Of a stretch of DNA of 15,390 bases, positions 13,090-15,390 are shown one piece after another. The stretch covers positions 1 through 15,390 of the forward strand of contig JAODNF010000205.1 of NCBI GenBank assembly GCA_025464915.1. The letters run 5' to 3'. The notes below the pieces were generated by a model that ran no database searches, had not been told where the DNA came from, and saw only the letters and a program-made list of their open reading frames with translations. The stretch is from Frankiales bacterium. GTDB lineage: Bacteria; Actinomycetota; Actinomycetes; Mycobacteriales; SCTD01. The stretch's first letter is position 1. Each line of letters opens with the position of its first letter. Position numbers and translations under genes: made by a program.

Positions 13090-13656
13090 GCTTCCACGAA
13101 CGACCTCAAGAACGGCATGGTGCTCCAGCTCGACAACGGGCTGTGGAGCGTCGTGGAGTTCCAGCACGTCAAGCCCGGCAAGGGCGGCGCCTTCGTCCGC
13201 ACCACGCTGAAGAACGTCGTGAGCGGCAAGGTCGTCGACAAGACGTTCAACGCGGGGACGAAGGTCGACGTGGCGCAGGTCGACAAGCGCGACATGTCCT
13301 ACCTCTACCTCGAGGGCACCGACTACGTCTTCATGGACAGCGACACCTTCGACCAGGTCTACGTCCCGGAGGCCACACTCGGCGGCGGCAAGGACTTCCT
13401 GCTCGAGAGCATGAACGTCGTCGTGGCGATGCACGAGGGTGCGGCGCTCTACGTGGAGCTGCCCGTGTCTGCCGAGTACGTCGTCAGCCACACCGACCCC
13501 GGACTGCAGGGTGACCGCTCCACGGGTGGCACCAAGCCCGCCACGCTCGAGACCGGTGCCGAGATCGCCGTCCCGCTCTTCCTCACGACCGGCGAGAAGA
13601 TCAAGGTGGACACCCGCGACGGGCGCTACCTGGGTCGCGTGAACGACAAGAGCTAG
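13087..13656 (+). CDS. efp: Translation elongation factor P
   Basis: Binds ribosomes stalled at polyproline stretches between the P and E sites and promotes peptide bond formation. The 189 residues are standard, with a KOW-like N-domain and two OB domains. The tip loop is HVKPGKGGAFVRT, with Lys32 at the apex, the actinobacterial type. No EpmA/EpmB-type modification genes are seen nearby. The C-terminal domain ends with GEKIKVDTRDGRYLGRVND, the family signature. It lies between aroQ (9 nt) and nusB (32 nt), an order common in actinobacteria. A leaderless start is likely. The neighbouring pilins and the PilO and PilP-like linkers contain some proline-rich segments, but no functional link can be claimed. 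Confidence 0.98.
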   Translation: MASTNDLKNGMVLQLDNGLWSVVEFQHVKPGKGGAFVRTTLKNVVSGKVVDKTFNAGTKVDVAQVDKRDMSYLYLEGTDYVFMDSDTFDQVYVPEATLGGGKDFLLESMNVVVAMHEGAALYVELPVSAEYVVSHTDPGLQGDRSTGGTKPATLETGAEIAVPLFLTTGEKIKVDTRDGRYLGRVNDKS

Positions 13657-13688
13657 TCGATGAGCGCCGGCGAAGAGCCAGTGACGTA

Positions 13689-14099
13689 GTGGGAGCCCGC
13701 ACCAAGGCCCGCAAACGCGCCGTCGACGTCCTGTACGAGGCGGACCAGCGCGGCGTGGACCCGCTGGTCACGCTGAAGGACCGGCTCGCGCAGAGCGACC
13801 CGCCCGTGCCCGAGTACTCCGTCACCCTGGTCGAGGGCGTCGTCGCCCGTCGTACCCGCATCGACGAGCTGCTCGAGACCTATGCGCAGGACTGGACCCT
13901 CGACCGCTTCCCGGCCGTCGACCTCGCTGTCCTGCGGGTCGGTGCCTTCGAGCTGCTGTGGTGCGACGACGTGCCCGACGCCGTGGCCGTCAGCGAGGCC
14001 GTCGACCTCGCCGCCTCGCTGTCCACGGACGACAGCCCGGCCTTCGTCAACGGCCTGCTCGGTCGGCTGATGCAGCTGAAGCCGGCCCTCGGGGTCTGA
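13689..14099 (+). CDS. nusB: Transcription antitermination / termination factor NusB
   Basis: A small all-helical RNA-binding protein that works with NusE (S10), NusG and NusA at boxA of rRNA operons. It has 136 residues, near the family norm. The N-terminal GARTKARKRAVDVLYEADQR is the conserved arginine-rich first helix. WTLDRFPAVDLAVLRVGAFEL (near 75-95) and AVSEAVDLAASLSTDDSPAFVNGLLGR are NusB hallmarks. The start is GTG 13689, set by the conserved N-terminus. It overlaps the TAG of a 9-codon micro-ORF (13660-13689) that follows the efp stop in frame. No strong ribosome site is seen, so coupling from upstream translation may help. Confidence 0.96.
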   Translation: MGARTKARKRAVDVLYEADQRGVDPLVTLKDRLAQSDPPVPEYSVTLVEGVVARRTRIDELLETYAQDWTLDRFPAVDLAVLRVGAFELLWCDDVPDAVAVSEAVDLAASLSTDDSPAFVNGLLGRLMQLKPALGV

Positions 14100-14169
14100 C
14101 GCGTCCCTGTGCCTTCGCGTGGACGCGGTCGCTCCTCAAGTTCGGGGCCGTCCTCGTCGACGCTCAACC

Positions 14170-15342
14170 ATGGGTGTTGACTGGGTCCGGCGGCGCCACG
14201 TCGTGCTCATCGGCTGGCTCGCATGCTGCTGGACATGGCTGCTCGTGCATGCCGCGACAGACGTTCCCGACGGCGCGGACTGGTTGTGGTTCCGCAAGGG
14301 GGCGCAGTGGCTGTTCACGGGACAGGCTCTCGAGAAGCACAAGTACCTTAACGTGGTGCGGACCGGTGGAGGGCTGCACCTCTACGCGCTCCACCCTGAA
14401 GTCCAGATCGGCCCGCTCAGCCTCACGGTGACGGCCTTGATCGGCGCCTCTACCTACCTCGCCGCCATCCTGGGAGGCCTGCTGTTCCTGCCCACGATCC
14501 GTCTGCTGGAGTCGGCAGCCCTGCATCGCGGCATGCAACCTGACGCCGTGCACAAGAAAGTGCTCGCCGGTGGGTTGCTCCTGGTGCCGGCCTGGGCCTG
14601 GGCCTGCGCCTGGTGGCGGCACCTCGACGACCTTCTCGTGGTCTTCTTCGCCGCGCTTGCGTTCTGGGCCATCGCCACCCGGCGTCCGGTGCTGACTGGC
14701 GTTGCGCTGGCCGCCGCCGTGGCGGCGAAGCCCACGGCGCTCGTGCTGCTGCCGCTGGCCCTCGTGCTGGTGGGTGCGGAGCGTCGCCGGGCGGTGGCGG
14801 CTGCTGTTGTCGGTTGCTGCCTGGTCTGGCTGCCCTTCGTCATCGCTGACCCGCGGACGCTGAAGGCTGGTGCGCCACAGGTGCCTGTGACGATGCGCAG
14901 CCCGTTGGTGTCACTCGGCTTCACCTTCGGCGACCACGCCCCGTCCTTCCTCCGCATCGGGCAATTGGCCTTCGCGGCCTTGCTCACGGTGGCCCTGCTG
15001 CGCCGAGGCCACTGGTGGTCCGTCCCAGCTGCGGCGTTCGCAGCCCGGCTGCTGTTCGACCCGGGCATGTTCAGCTACTACGGGGTGAGCCTGGTCGCCT
15101 TGGCCCTGTTCGCCGACCTGCAGTCTTCGGGCAAGGGCGTCCCCAGGACGGCCCTGAGCTGGCTCGTGATGGTGGCCCCGTTCGCGTACCCCCGCATGCT
15201 CTGGCCGCCCCTGCCTGACAGCTGGGTGTCCGCGGGCGTCCTTGTTGGCCTCACGCTCTTGATCCTTGTGCTCACCATGGATCGACCGTGGCCATCGGCT
15301 CGGCGCGCGCGGGAGCCAGAGCCGCTCGCCCTGACCGCCTGA
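14170..15342 (+). CDS. Polytopic membrane protein, GT-C/GT87 (DUF2029)-like glycosyltransferase candidate
   Basis: About 390 residues with roughly nine or ten hydrophobic segments. The first is VVLIGWLACCWTWLLVHA (11-28), and the first loop then carries DGADWLWFRKGAQWLF, the acidic-residue loop placed as in polyprenyl-phosphate-sugar-dependent transferases. Later HPEVQIGPLSL, WWRHLDDLLVVFFAALAFWA, a lysine-bearing helix with AVAAKPTALVLLPLAL, and FDPGMFSYY resemble GT87/DUF2029 proteins. Such enzymes add mannose or arabinose to cell-envelope glycans; the substrate here is unknown. ATG 14170 was chosen. An in-frame GTG at 14119 would add 17 basic residues, and neither has a clear ribosome site. 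Codon bias is somewhat weaker than in the aro genes. It is probably independent of nusB, 70 nt upstream. Confidence 0.6.
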   Translation: MGVDWVRRRHVVLIGWLACCWTWLLVHAATDVPDGADWLWFRKGAQWLFTGQALEKHKYLNVVRTGGGLHLYALHPEVQIGPLSLTVTALIGASTYLAAILGGLLFLPTIRLLESAALHRGMQPDAVHKKVLAGGLLLVPAWAWACAWWRHLDDLLVVFFAALAFWAIATRRPVLTGVALAAAVAAKPTALVLLPLALVLVGAERRRAVAAAVVGCCLVWLPFVIADPRTLKAGAPQVPVTMRSPLVSLGFTFGDHAPSFLRIGQLAFAALLTVALLRRGHWWSVPAAAFAARLLFDPGMFSYYGVSLVALALFADLQSSGKGVPRTALSWLVMVAPFAYPRMLWPPLPDSWVSAGVLVGLTLLILVLTMDRPWPSARRAREPEPLALTA

Positions 15343-15367
15343 ACCGGCGGCCCCACGACGACGAAGG

Positions 15368-15390
15368 CCCACGCCCCCGAGGGGGTGCGG
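15368..15390 (+). terminator. Terminator-like hairpin cut by the window end
   Basis: CCCACGCCCCC and GGGGGTGCGG flank GA, forming an imperfect GC-rich stem just after the membrane protein gene. The right arm reaches the last base of the window, so the full stem cannot be judged. Confidence 0.45.

Overview
The window is GC-rich DNA with strongly G/C-ending codons, frequent GTG starts, 4-nt start/stop overlaps and I-shaped (no U-tract) terminators. It reads as chromosome of an actinomycete (Actinomycetota). The genus cannot be fixed from the sequence, but a motile, type IV piliated lineage is suggested by the pilus genes and by two promoter-like sites resembling the FliA/WhiG (sigma-28) class.

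Region 1 (1-9416) is a type IV pilus locus, all on the plus strand. It opens with the 3' end of a pilin gene closed by a perfect 16-bp hairpin. Next, behind a possible sigma-28-type promoter, comes a second pilin. Minor pilins follow: a PilV-like protein carrying five IPT/TIG Ig-like repeats, a PilW-like protein, and a PilX-like protein carrying two ricin-B-like beta-trefoil lobes. The prepilin peptidase pilD follows, with signs of a leaderless start. After a 149-nt regulatory-looking gap come pilM, pilN, pilO and a small PilP/GspC-like membrane protein, which would form the inner-membrane alignment complex. The motor genes (pilB, pilT, pilC) are not here and probably lie upstream. No secretin gene is seen, as expected for a cell without an outer membrane.

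Region 2 (9445-14099) is the shikimate/translation block common in actinobacteria: aroC, aroK, aroB, aroQ, efp, nusB. Between aroK and aroB is a 476-nt interruption. It holds the 3' remnant of a gene for a secreted beta-sandwich-type domain, a stretch of unclear nature, and a terminator. aroB, efp, pilD and perhaps aroC share a -10-like hexamer 6-7 nt before the start codon and lack a Shine-Dalgarno sequence, the arrangement expected of leaderless mRNAs.

Region 3 (14170-15342) is a polytopic membrane protein resembling GT-C/GT87 (DUF2029-type) glycosyltransferases. A hairpin cut by the window edge follows it.

The main points of interest are the pilus tip or minor-pilin set, in which two subunits carry large adhesin-like C-terminal modules (Ig-like repeats and lectin trefoils), the possible flagellar-sigma control of pilus operons, and paired dyads flanking the pilM promoter. 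No CRISPR array, tRNA, rRNA or transposase was seen.
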